From: Bog-473 sp963707835 | GTDB lineage: Bacteria > Actinomycetota > Acidimicrobiia > Acidimicrobiales > RAAP-2 | Length of the DNA: 64,000 nucleotides | Reading direction: 5' to 3' | Assembly (NCBI GenBank): GCA_963707835.1 | Contig: CAVPRI010000002.1 | Span: 1,612,001 to 1,676,000 of the forward strand | In this document: positions 55,740-62,971 of the stretch, in pieces | Layout of the letters: each line of letters starts with the position of its first letter | Position numbering within the stretch: the first letter of the stretch is position 1 | The notes under the pieces: generated by a model | What the model was told of the DNA's origin: nothing | Seen by the model: only the letters and a program-made list of their open reading frames with translations | Databases searched by the model: none | Position numbers and translations under genes: made by a program

Positions 55740-57014
55740 CTACAGGTCGAAGAGCGTGCGCAGCGCCTCGACCAGCCGCTCGCCGCGGGGCGTGCCCGCC
55801 GTCTCCTTCAGCAGCACGGTGGGCTCGTGGAGCATCTTGGCCAACACCGCCCTGGTGGCCAGGTCCACCTGGTCCCACTCCTCCTGGGTCAGGTCGGCCA
55901 GCTGGGCCCGGCGGCGCTCGAGCTCGGCCACGCGCAACGACTCGAGCCGGGTGCGCAGCGAGGCGATGAGCGGCGCTGCGCCCCGCTGGCGGCTGGCCGT
56001 GCGGTAGCGCTCGACCTCGACGTCGATGATGGCGCGCGCTGCGACCGACTCATCCTGACGGTCGCCCAGGGCCCGGGCCACCGCCGCGCTGAGCACGTCC
56101 ATGTCCAGGAGCCGCACGCCCGGGAGCTCGCCCACCTCGGGGTCGACGTTGCGCGGCACACCGAGATCGACCACCGAGAGCGGCCCGGTGACGCGGGCAA
56201 AGTGCTCGGGATGCAGCACATGGGACTCGGCGGCCACTGCCGAGAGCACCACGTCGGCATCGGCCAGCTCGGCCTCGACGTCGCGCAGCGGGGCCGGGCG
56301 CATCTCGAAGGTCCCCGCCGCCGCCTCACGCACCAGCTCGCGGGCCCGGGCCGGCGAGCGGTTGACCACGACCACGCGGCTCGGGGCATCGGCCGGGGGC
56401 AGGTCGACCAGGGCGCGGCACACACCGAGCCCCATCTCGCCGGCGCCCACCACCACCACGCGGGCACCGCGCAGCCCGGCGCGGTCCTCGCCCTGGGCCA
56501 CCGCCACCGCGGCGTGGGCGAAGGACGTGGTGCCCGTGCTGATCCCGGTCTCGGTCCGGACCCGCTTGCCCGTCTGCAGGGCGTGGCGGAACAGCGCCGA
56601 GAGCACCGGGCCTGCCGTCCCCTCCTCCTGGGCCCGCTGGAAGGCCCGCCGGACCTGGCCCACCACCTCGGTCTCCCCGGTCACGACCGACTCGAGGCCC
56701 GAGGTGACCGAGAACAGGTGGGTCGTGACGTCGTCGTCGAAGCGGATGGTGGCATGGGCCGAGAGCTCCTCCACCGCCACCCCGGAGTGGTCGGAGAGGA
56801 CGCCGTAGATCTCCTCCACGGCGTCGTGGAACCGGTCCACGACCGCGTAGACCTCGGTGCGCAGGCAGGTCGAGAGGAGCACCGCCTCTTGGATGTTGCG
56901 GTGGTGGCTGAGCGCGCTGAGCGTCTTGCGGACGTCGGCATCCGCCACGGCCGTGGCCTCGAGCAGCGGCAGCGGGGCCTGGGTGTGCTGGAGCCCTATG
57001 ACGACGACGGACAC
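55740..57014 (-). CDS. hemA: Glutamyl-tRNA reductase
   Basis: First committed enzyme of the C5 heme pathway; reduces glutamyl-tRNA(Glu) to glutamate-1-semialdehyde with NADPH. The 424-residue protein has the catalytic Cys in LLSTCLRTEVYA near residue 50, ETEVVGQVRRAF for tRNA and substrate contact, the NADPH motif VVVVGAGEMGLGVCRAL, and SVVDLGVPRNVDPEV. GTG 57014 is preceded by GGAGGGT with 5-nt spacing. It follows rex by 101 nt in the same direction, as in the Streptomyces rex-hemACD operon, where Rex controls transcription. Confidence 0.95.
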   Translation of the reverse strand: MSVVVIGLQHTQAPLPLLEATAVADADVRKTLSALSHHRNIQEAVLLSTCLRTEVYAVVDRFHDAVEEIYGVLSDHSGVAVEELSAHATIRFDDDVTTHLFSVTSGLESVVTGETEVVGQVRRAFQRAQEEGTAGPVLSALFRHALQTGKRVRTETGISTGTTSFAHAAVAVAQGEDRAGLRGARVVVVGAGEMGLGVCRALVDLPPADAPSRVVVVNRSPARARELVREAAAGTFEMRPAPLRDVEAELADADVVLSAVAAESHVLHPEHFARVTGPLSVVDLGVPRNVDPEVGELPGVRLLDMDVLSAAVARALGDRQDESVAARAIIDVEVERYRTASRQRGAAPLIASLRTRLESLRVAELERRRAQLADLTQEEWDQVDLATRAVLAKMLHEPTVLLKETAGTPRGERLVEALRTLFDL

Positions 57015-57036
57015 TCGGTACCCTCCTGGGTCGGAC

Positions 57037-57046
57037 CACAATTGTG
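57037..57046. promoter_or_regulatory. Short perfect palindrome upstream of hemA
   Basis: CACAATTGTG is a perfect 10-bp palindrome in the rex-hemA intergenic space, 23 nt from the hemA start. It is A/T-rich against its surroundings and might be an operator. Its half-sites face the opposite way from the known Rex operator, so it is not assigned to Rex. Confidence 0.3.
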
Positions 57047-57115
57047 CCGGTCCCACCCCCAGCCTGCCAGACGGCGGGCCCGGCCGAACCATGGGGCGAC
57101 CCCGCGGGCGGTCCC

Positions 57116-57874
57116 TCAGCCCCTTCCGGCAGCCCGGGACGCTCCCCCCGACCCCACCTCGGCGACGGCCAGCCGCCCCGCCTGGCCCGGCCCCTCGTGG
57201 CGCTCCCGGTAGAAGGAGAGGACCTGCAGCTCGATGGAGAGGTCCACGTCGCGCAGGTGGACCGCGGGCGGGACGCTCAGCACTCTCGGGGCGAAGTTGA
57301 GCAGCGAGGTCACCCCGGCCCGCACCAGCAGGTCGGCCACGCTCTGGGCCGCCCAGCCGGGCGTGGCGATGACCCCGATGTCGGGGCGTTCGGCGGCGCG
57401 CAAAGTGGCGATCTCGTCCATGTGGCGGACCGTGATCCCTCGGACCTGCTCGCCGACCACTGCCGGGTCCACGTCGAAGAGCGCGGTGATGTGGAACCCG
57501 CGCGACGCGAAGCCGTCCGAGTTGGTCAGGGCCCGGCCCAGGTTCCCGATGCCCACGACGGCCACCGACCAGTCCTCGTCGACACCGAGCGCCCGGTCGA
57601 TCTCGGCGATGAGGTACTCGGGGTCGTACCCCGAGCCGCGGGTGCCGAACGAGCCGAGCAGCGAGAGGTCCTTGCGCACCTTGGCCGCGTTGACCCGGGC
57701 CAGCTCGGCCAGCTGCTCGGAGGAGACGGTGCGCACGCCGTTGCGGGCCAGCTCGACCAGGATCCGCTCGTAGACCGGCAGCCGTTGCACCGTCGCCTCG
57801 GGGATGCGCTTGCGGTTCACCGGCCCCCCGGGTTCCTCCGTGGGGCCCTGCGCCGGGTCGTGCTGCTCCCTCAC
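57116..57874 (-). CDS. rex: Redox-sensing transcriptional repressor Rex
   Basis: NADH/NAD+-responsive repressor of respiratory and heme genes, about 252 residues. The N-terminal winged helix runs through IPEATVQRLPVYERILVEL and VSSEQLAELARVNAAKVRKDLS, then GSFGTRGSGYD. The Rossmann core contains VVGIGNLGRALTN and FDVDPAVVGEQVRGI. The C-terminal swapped helix includes IELQVLSFYRER. GTG 57874 is one of three candidates (57910 and 57820 are the others); the DNA-binding domain is complete in all. It lies upstream of hemA-hemC-cobA/hemD-hemB-hemL and probably regulates them and other respiratory genes. Confidence 0.93.
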   Translation of the reverse strand: MREQHDPAQGPTEEPGGPVNRKRIPEATVQRLPVYERILVELARNGVRTVSSEQLAELARVNAAKVRKDLSLLGSFGTRGSGYDPEYLIAEIDRALGVDEDWSVAVVGIGNLGRALTNSDGFASRGFHITALFDVDPAVVGEQVRGITVRHMDEIATLRAAERPDIGVIATPGWAAQSVADLLVRAGVTSLLNFAPRVLSVPPAVHLRDVDLSIELQVLSFYRERHEGPGQAGRLAVAEVGSGGASRAAGRG

Positions 57875-57932
57875 CCCGTCGGATGGTACTGAGCGAGCCC
57901 GCTCGCGCACCAGACGCGGGCGTCGGAGCCCC

Positions 57933-58850
57933 TCACCAGGCCAGGACGAGCAGTTCCCCGGCGGCCACGTTGAGCCAGCGGGCCGCCGACGCCTGGCCGG
58001 CCACGAGGGCCAGATGGCCGTTGGCGTCGGCCAGGAGGCCGAGCTCCCCGGGTCCGAGCTCGGCGAAGGCGTCCACGCAGCGCAGGCGCACGCCCTCGGG
58101 GACCAGGGAGGCCGGGAGCCCGCCGAGGTCCGGGCGCCCGGTCTCGACCCGGGCCGCCAGCTCGACCACGCCAGCCGCGGGCACGCCGGCCACCCGGGCG
58201 TCGGCCACGGTCGCCGCCAGCTGGACGTTGCCGAAGTGGTCGACCCAGGTGACCTCGGCGCGGAGGCAGGAGCGCCCGTCGGGCAGGCGGCCCTGCTCGA
58301 CCACCCCGCCGATCAGGCGGGCCAACGAGTCCGGAGCCACCGGTTCCCCGAGGTCGGAGAGCGCTGCCCCGACGCACAGGGCGGCGGCGGCCGGGGCGAA
58401 CAGGTCCCGGCCGTCGAAGGTGGCACCGTGCCCCGGGTCGGGCGCGCCGCGGTGCAGCTCCACCACACGCGACACGGGTGCCTCCCCGGCCGACTCGGCC
58501 GCGGCGACCAACAACCCGTTGTCGGGACCCACGAACCACAGCGTTCCCCCCGACGTCAGCGGGACCTCCACCGCGATGCCCCGCCGGTCGGTGCCCACAC
58601 CCGGGTCGACCACGCCGAGCACCACCCCGGCGCCGAGGTGGGGCACGGCGCGCACCAGGGCGTGGCTGCCGGCGCGCACGTCGAACGGCGGGATGTGGTG
58701 GGTCAGGTCGACCACGGTGACGCCCGGCGCCCGCGCCGCGATGACGGCATGGACGACCCCGGCGAACTCGTCGCGGGTGCCGTAGTCGGAGAGGAAGAAG
58801 ACGGTCCCGGCCTGCTCGCTCGACCCCGGCGGGACGGACACGGGGTTCAA
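57933..58850 (-). CDS. S-adenosyl-L-methionine hydrolase (adenosine-forming), DUF62 family
   Basis: Trimeric-type enzyme that hydrolyses SAM to adenosine and methionine using an activated hydroxide, 305 residues. The family core is clear: FFLSDYGTRDEFAGVVHAVI with the conserved Asp, VTVVDLTHHIPPFDVRAG, VVDPGVGTDRRGIAVE, and FVGPDNGLL with the Asp-Asn pair. The C-terminal barrel includes VDHFGNVQLAA. TTG 58850 overlaps the proC stop (TTGA); GTG 58841 is an alternative. It lies between proC and rex in a minus-strand series. Its physiological role in actinobacteria is not settled. Confidence 0.9.
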   Translation of the reverse strand: MNPVSVPPGSSEQAGTVFFLSDYGTRDEFAGVVHAVIAARAPGVTVVDLTHHIPPFDVRAGSHALVRAVPHLGAGVVLGVVDPGVGTDRRGIAVEVPLTSGGTLWFVGPDNGLLVAAAESAGEAPVSRVVELHRGAPDPGHGATFDGRDLFAPAAAALCVGAALSDLGEPVAPDSLARLIGGVVEQGRLPDGRSCLRAEVTWVDHFGNVQLAATVADARVAGVPAAGVVELAARVETGRPDLGGLPASLVPEGVRLRCVDAFAELGPGELGLLADANGHLALVAGQASAARWLNVAAGELLVLAW

Positions 58851-59665
58851 CGCTGCAGGTTCCGGGCGCGCTCGGTGGCGGACGCCACCGCCTCCATGAA
58901 GGCCGAGCGCACGGCGCGGGCCTCGAGCGTCCGAATACCCGCCGCCGTGGTGCCCGCCGGCGAGGTGACCATGGCCCGCAGCGCTTCGGGGTCCTGCCCC
59001 GTCTCCTTGAGCATGATGGCCGAACCCAGCACCGTCTCGATCACCAGGGTGCGGCTCACGTCACGGCTGAGCCCCATCTGGACCCCGGCCTCGATGAGTG
59101 CCTCGACTACCAGGAACAGGTAGGCGGGCCCCGATCCCGAGAGACCGGTGACGGCATCGAGCATGCGCTCGGGGAGCCGAACCACGGCGCCCACCGCGGT
59201 GAGCACGTCCTCGGCCCAGGCCAGATCGCGCGCCGTGGCGAACGAGCCGCCCGAGATGGCCGTGACCCCCGCCCCGACGAAGGCCGGAGCGTTCGGCATG
59301 GCGCGCACGACGGTAGGCTCCCCGCCGAGCGCCACCTCGAGGCGCGCCGCGGGGATGCCGGCGACCACCGAGAGGAGGCGGCTCACCCCGGTCGCCCCGA
59401 GGACGCGGCAGGCGCCCTCGGCCACGTCGGGCTTGACGGCCAGCACGGCCCCCACGGGACGCTCACCGCCAGCGGCATCGAGCAGTCCCGGCTCGGGCGC
59501 GGCGACCAGCCGCAGGCCCGGGTGCGCCTCGGCCAGCTCGCGGCGGCGTAGCTCGGAAGGCTCCACCACCGCGATCTCGGACACGTCGGCCCACCCGGCA
59601 CGCACGAGACCGCCCAGCAGGGCGCTCCCCATCCTGCCGCCGCCGACGATGAGCAGGCTCGACAC
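58847..59665 (-). CDS. proC: Pyrroline-5-carboxylate reductase
   Basis: Last enzyme of proline biosynthesis, reducing 1-pyrroline-5-carboxylate with NAD(P)H; 272 residues. The N-terminal dinucleotide motif is LLIVGGGRMGSALLGGL, VLAVKPDV lies in the middle, and VVRAMPNAPAFVGAGVTAI is conserved. The C-terminal signature DAVTGLSGSGPAYLFLVVEAL and MVTSPAGTTAAGIRTLE form the substrate-binding helical domain. GTG 59665 begins directly at the motif. Confidence 0.95.
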   Translation of the reverse strand: MSSLLIVGGGRMGSALLGGLVRAGWADVSEIAVVEPSELRRRELAEAHPGLRLVAAPEPGLLDAAGGERPVGAVLAVKPDVAEGACRVLGATGVSRLLSVVAGIPAARLEVALGGEPTVVRAMPNAPAFVGAGVTAISGGSFATARDLAWAEDVLTAVGAVVRLPERMLDAVTGLSGSGPAYLFLVVEALIEAGVQMGLSRDVSRTLVIETVLGSAIMLKETGQDPEALRAMVTSPAGTTAAGIRTLEARAVRSAFMEAVASATERARNLQR

Positions 59666-59725
59666 GCCCGCGACGATACCGACCCGGTGGCGGGCCCGCG
59701 TGCCCGATCCGCTCGGACCGTGCGC

Positions 59726-60232
59726 TCAGCCGCGGGCCGGGGGCCGGGGGCGCCGGCGGCGGTACCACGAGGGGTGGCCCATGGTCATGGCCGTCGGGAA
59801 GTGCTCGTCGGTGTAGAGCACCGAGGAGCCGGCGATGCGGTCCAGCTCGTCCTCGTCGACCAGGGCGGCGGGGACCCGGCCGACCAGGTACACGGCGTCC
59901 TCGGGGCCGAGCGCGAAGGCCATCCCGAAAAGGTGGGCATTGCGGCGCAACAGGTAGGCGTAGACCTCGTCCCGGTTGGCCTCGGGCTCGGGCATGAACT
60001 GGGCCTCGTGGTGCAGGGTGCGCTGCTGGAGGGTGAGCCACACGGTGATGAACTCCTTCTCCTCGCCACTGAAGCGCAGGTACCAGCGGTACGAGGCGGT
60101 GCGGTCCGTGACCTCCTGGCGCTCGGCGGCCACCAGGAAGCCGCCCTCGGCCAGCTGACGGGTCGTCCAGGCGTCGATGCAGGCCACGGCCGCGGCCATC
60201 TCCTCCTCAGCGGGGAGGTCGGCGGTGGGCAC
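59726..60232 (-). CDS. YbjN domain-containing protein
   Basis: Soluble protein of 168 residues with the YbjN fold, which resembles type III secretion chaperones; its molecular role is unknown. Typical features are an N-terminal helix with CIDAWTTRQLAEG, then FITVWLTLQQRTLHHEAQFMP, YLLRRNAHLFGMAFAL and VYLVGRVPAALVDEDELDRI. GTG 60232 lies 33 nt after mshA. The mshA-ybjN order is conserved in mycobacteria, which supports the assignment. A stress-related or regulatory role is suggested for enterobacterial YbjN but has not been shown here. Confidence 0.87.
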   Translation of the reverse strand: MPTADLPAEEEMAAAVACIDAWTTRQLAEGGFLVAAERQEVTDRTASYRWYLRFSGEEKEFITVWLTLQQRTLHHEAQFMPEPEANRDEVYAYLLRRNAHLFGMAFALGPEDAVYLVGRVPAALVDEDELDRIAGSSVLYTDEHFPTAMTMGHPSWYRRRRPRPPARG

Positions 60233-60265
60233 GGCGATGCGGGCGCGGGAGCGGAGCCGGCCCGC

Positions 60266-61534
60266 TCAACTGCACTGCACGAGCCGGCCCGCCGCCAGCT
60301 CGTCGTGCAGCTCGACCAGGGAGCGTGCCGCGGCGCGCCAGGTGTAGAGGCGGGCCCGCAGCACCGAGGCGGTGGAGAACCGCTCGGCCGCCAGGGGACC
60401 GTCGAAGACCCGCCGGACCGCCTCGGCATAGGCACCCGGGTCGTGGTCGTCGACCAGGAAGCCCGTGTGGCCGTGGTCGACCAGCGTGGTGAGCCCGCCC
60501 ACCGCGGCGGCCACCACCGGGGTCCCGCACGCCGCCGCCTCGAGGGCCACCAGACCGAAGGACTCCGAGCGGCTGGGCACGATGCACACGTCCGCCGCCC
60601 GGTAGTACGACGAGAGCAGCTCGTGGGGCTGGGGGTCGACGAAGTGCACGTCGGCGCCCACGCCGCGGGCGTCGGCCACGTCGTGGAGGCTGCGCAGTGC
60701 CTTCTCGCCGTGCGGCCCGCTCGGCCCACCGACCACCACGAGCCGGTACGGCCGGCCGGTGCCGCGCAGCTCGGCCAGGGCCTCGACGGCCACGTCCGCG
60801 CACTTGAGCGGCTGGATCCGCCCCACGAAGAGGAGCAGGCGCCCGTCGAGGGGAAGCCCCAGGGCGCGGCGGGCCTGGGGGCGATGACCCGGGCCGAAGA
60901 ACGCGTGGTCGACGCCCGGCGACACGATGCGGATGCGGCCGGGGTCACCCCCGTAGAGCGAGGCGATCTGCTCGGCCTCGACGCTGCACGACGCCAGCAC
61001 GGCGTCGGAGCAGCCGATGATCGCCGCCTCGGCCTCGGCGCGCCGGTGGGGCATGTCGGCCTCGACCTCCTCGGGCATCGACTCGGCCTTGACCCGGTCC
61101 AGGGTGTGGAAGGTGCACACGAGCGGCAGGTCCAGCTCGTGCTTGATGGCGTGCCCCGACAATCCCGAGAGCCAGTAGTTGGCGTGTACCGAGGTGTAGG
61201 GCACCCCGCCGCCCGGGTCGGCGCCGGCCCCGGTGGCCGCGGCCATGCGCTCGAGCACGCCGGCCGTGAACTCCTCGACCACCCCGGGCAAGGACTCCTT
61301 GGGCATCTCGGCCAGGGGACCGGCGGGCACATGGTGGACGCGCAGCCCCGGCTCGACCTCGACCTCGGGGGGGAGGTCGGGGGACCAGGCCCGGGTGAAC
61401 ACGTCGCAGGCCACGCCCGAGCGGGCCAGGGCGGCCGCCAGCTCCCGCACGTACACGTTCATCCCTCCGCCGTCGCCGGTCCCCGGCTGGGCCAGCGGCG
61501 AGGTGTGCAGCGACAGGACGGCGAGGCGGCGCAT
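60266..61534 (-). CDS. mshA: D-inositol-3-phosphate glycosyltransferase
   Basis: First enzyme of mycothiol biosynthesis: joins UDP-GlcNAc and 1L-myo-inositol-1-phosphate. It is a GT4-family GT-B protein of 422 residues. The acceptor site has SLHTSPLAQPGTGDGGGMNV, and the N-terminal lobe has SVHANYWLSGLSGH and CTFHTLDRVKAE. The C-terminal lobe has LLFVGRIQPLKCADV and the EX7E motif in PSRSESFGLVALEAAACGTPV, with both Glu. ATG 61534 begins at the first strand. Mycothiol is a hallmark of actinobacteria, so this gene is strong taxonomic evidence. Confidence 0.95.
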   Translation of the reverse strand: MRRLAVLSLHTSPLAQPGTGDGGGMNVYVRELAAALARSGVACDVFTRAWSPDLPPEVEVEPGLRVHHVPAGPLAEMPKESLPGVVEEFTAGVLERMAAATGAGADPGGGVPYTSVHANYWLSGLSGHAIKHELDLPLVCTFHTLDRVKAESMPEEVEADMPHRRAEAEAAIIGCSDAVLASCSVEAEQIASLYGGDPGRIRIVSPGVDHAFFGPGHRPQARRALGLPLDGRLLLFVGRIQPLKCADVAVEALAELRGTGRPYRLVVVGGPSGPHGEKALRSLHDVADARGVGADVHFVDPQPHELLSSYYRAADVCIVPSRSESFGLVALEAAACGTPVVAAAVGGLTTLVDHGHTGFLVDDHDPGAYAEAVRRVFDGPLAAERFSTASVLRARLYTWRAAARSLVELHDELAAGRLVQCS

Positions 61535-61595
61535 GGCGGACCGAGCCTACTGGCGAGCGCCCCCGAGCCTCCGGGCCGCGGCCTCGGGTGGTCGT

Positions 61596-61979
61596 TCAGG
61601 CGGAGGCCAGGCGGTCGTCCACCTGCTCGTGCTCGTGCTCGCGCCGAAACGAGAGGTAGATGCGCACCAGGGCCTGCTTCTGCTCCTCGCTGATGGTCTG
61701 GTCGGCCAGGATGGCCCGGGTCAGGTCGGGCGAGCCGGCCGGAGCCTCGAGGATGCCGGCCTGCACGTAGAGGGTCTCGGCCGAGATCCGCAGCGCTTTG
61801 GCGATCTGCTGGAGGATCTCCGCCGAGGGCCGCCGCAGCCCACGCTCGATCTGGCTCAGGTAGGGATTGGAGACGCCGGCCAGCTCGGACAGGCGGCGCA
61901 GCGAGAGACGGGCCGTGGCACGCTGCTCACGGATGAAGGACCCCAGGTCGTACAGGCGGTCCTTGGGGTCCGTCGTCAC
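61596..61979 (-). CDS. XRE-family helix-turn-helix regulator
   Basis: DNA-binding protein of about 127 residues. The helix-turn-helix is LGSFIREQRATARLSLRRLS followed by AGVSNPYLSQIERGLRRPS at residues about 10-50. The C-terminal part, ILADQTISEEQKQALVRIY, recurs in a family of small actinobacterial regulators. GTG 61979 is the likely start; a longer frame is open upstream. It diverges from sodA across only 73 bp and may regulate itself and sodA, though no operator is obvious. Its target is unknown. Confidence 0.85.
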   Translation of the reverse strand: MTTDPKDRLYDLGSFIREQRATARLSLRRLSELAGVSNPYLSQIERGLRRPSAEILQQIAKALRISAETLYVQAGILEAPAGSPDLTRAILADQTISEEQKQALVRIYLSFRREHEHEQVDDRLASA

Positions 61980-62052
61980 CAGGCGAGCGTACCGCCGGGT
62001 ATCGTCCACCACGACCACCTCAGCGATGACGACCACGACCGAGGAGACAGCC
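61980..62052. promoter_or_regulatory. Divergent XRE regulator / sodA intergenic region
   Basis: Seventy-three bp separate two divergent starts, so both promoters are here or overlap the coding ends. The GAGGAGA ribosome-binding site of sodA (62041-62047) is clear. No inverted repeat suitable as an XRE operator is seen. Confidence 0.4.
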
Positions 62053-62667
62053 ATGGCCGACTACAGCCTTCCTGACCTGCCCTACGACTACGCGGCGCTC
62101 GAGCCCCACGTGTCCGCGCAGATCATGGAGCTCCACCACGACAAGCACCACGCCGCCTACGTGACCGGCGCCAACCAGACGCTCGAGAAGCTGGCGGCGG
62201 CACGCGACAAGGACGACTTCGGCGCCGTCGTGGGCCTCGAGAAGACCCTGGCCTTCCACGTCTCGGGCCACGTCCTGCACTCGATCTTCTGGAAGAACCT
62301 CAGCCCCGACGGTGGCGGCGCTCCCGACGGTGCCCTCGGCGCAGCCATCAACGAGCACTTCGGCTCGTTCGACAAGTTCAAGGCCCACTTCACCCAGGCC
62401 ACCTCGACCATCCAGGGATCGGGCTGGGGCGCGCTGGCCTACGAGCCGCTCGCCGGGCGCCTGATCGTGGAGCAGGTCTACGACCACCAGGGCAACGTGG
62501 GCAACGGCTCCGTGCCGCTACTCGTCTTCGACGCCTGGGAGCACGCCTTCTACCTGCAGTACAAGAACGTGAAGGCCGACTTCTTTGCCGCCCTGTGGAA
62601 CGTCGTCAACTGGGTCGACGTCTCGGCGCGCCTCAAGGCCGCCCAGGGCCTGACCATCGCCGGCTGA
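62053..62667 (+). CDS. sodA: Superoxide dismutase (Fe/Mn type)
   Basis: Dismutates superoxide to O2 and H2O2; 204 residues, cytoplasmic as no signal peptide is present. The four metal ligands are in MELHHDKHHAAYV (His), FHVSGHVLHSIFWKNLSP (His) and LLVFDAWEHAFYLQYKN (Asp and His). QGSGWGALAYEPL matches the conserved GSGW loop. Fe versus Mn use cannot be fixed from motif inspection. ATG 62053 follows GAGGAGA. Confidence 0.95.
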   Translation: MADYSLPDLPYDYAALEPHVSAQIMELHHDKHHAAYVTGANQTLEKLAAARDKDDFGAVVGLEKTLAFHVSGHVLHSIFWKNLSPDGGGAPDGALGAAINEHFGSFDKFKAHFTQATSTIQGSGWGALAYEPLAGRLIVEQVYDHQGNVGNGSVPLLVFDAWEHAFYLQYKNVKADFFAALWNVVNWVDVSARLKAAQGLTIAG

Positions 62668-62668
62668 C

Positions 62669-62716
62669 CGCGATCCCGGGCCGGCCGCCTCTTGACGCGA
62701 TCGGCCCGGGATCGCG
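62669..62716. terminator. Strong hairpin after sodA
   Basis: CGCGATCCCGGGCCG (62669-62683) and its exact reverse complement (62702-62716) form a 15-bp perfect stem around an 18-nt loop, starting 2 nt past the sodA stop. It lies between sodA and the convergent zinc-finger gene, so it could terminate both. No T-run follows, as is common in high-GC genomes. Confidence 0.75.
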
Positions 62717-62750
62717 ACGTCGGCGCGAGCCCGGATCCGCGCCGGAGCGC

Positions 62751-62939
62751 TCAGCCGAGCACGAGATGCTGCTCGCAGAACCGGCGGAGCGGATCGCGAG
62801 CCAGGTCCTCGTCGAGGATGGGCGCACCGCAGGTCTCGCAGCTGCCGTAGGTACCCTGGCTCAGCCTCTCGAGCGCGCGGTCCACGCCGTCGAGGAGGGC
62901 CGAGGAGCGGGCCAGCTCGGACTCGTAGCGCTCCTCCAC
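62751..62939 (-). CDS. TraR/DksA-type zinc-finger protein (small)
   Basis: Protein of about 62 residues. A helical N-terminal half (VEERYESELARSSALLDGVD) is followed by the DksA-type finger YGSCETCGAPI, with RDPLRRFCEQH closing the site. The final ligand appears to be His rather than the fourth Cys of the canonical finger. GTG 62939 is the best start; a longer open frame overlaps the next gene and is not supported. DksA-like proteins act on RNA polymerase, but this short actinobacterial form has no assigned function. It is divergent from the aminotransferase across 32 bp. Confidence 0.75.
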   Translation of the reverse strand: MEERYESELARSSALLDGVDRALERLSQGTYGSCETCGAPILDEDLARDPLRRFCEQHLVLG

Positions 62940-62971
62940 GTGACGCAGGGTAGCCCCGTAAGGTGGCGTTC

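Noticed and set aside
57037..57046. CACAATTGTG as a Rex operator
   Set aside because: The known actinobacterial Rex site has outward TTGTG…CACAA half-sites with a spacer; here the half-sites are reversed and adjacent.
59726..60232. HemQ (coproheme decarboxylase), considered because the pathway needs one
   Set aside because: Sequence and the mshA neighbourhood match the YbjN family; HemQ motifs are not present.
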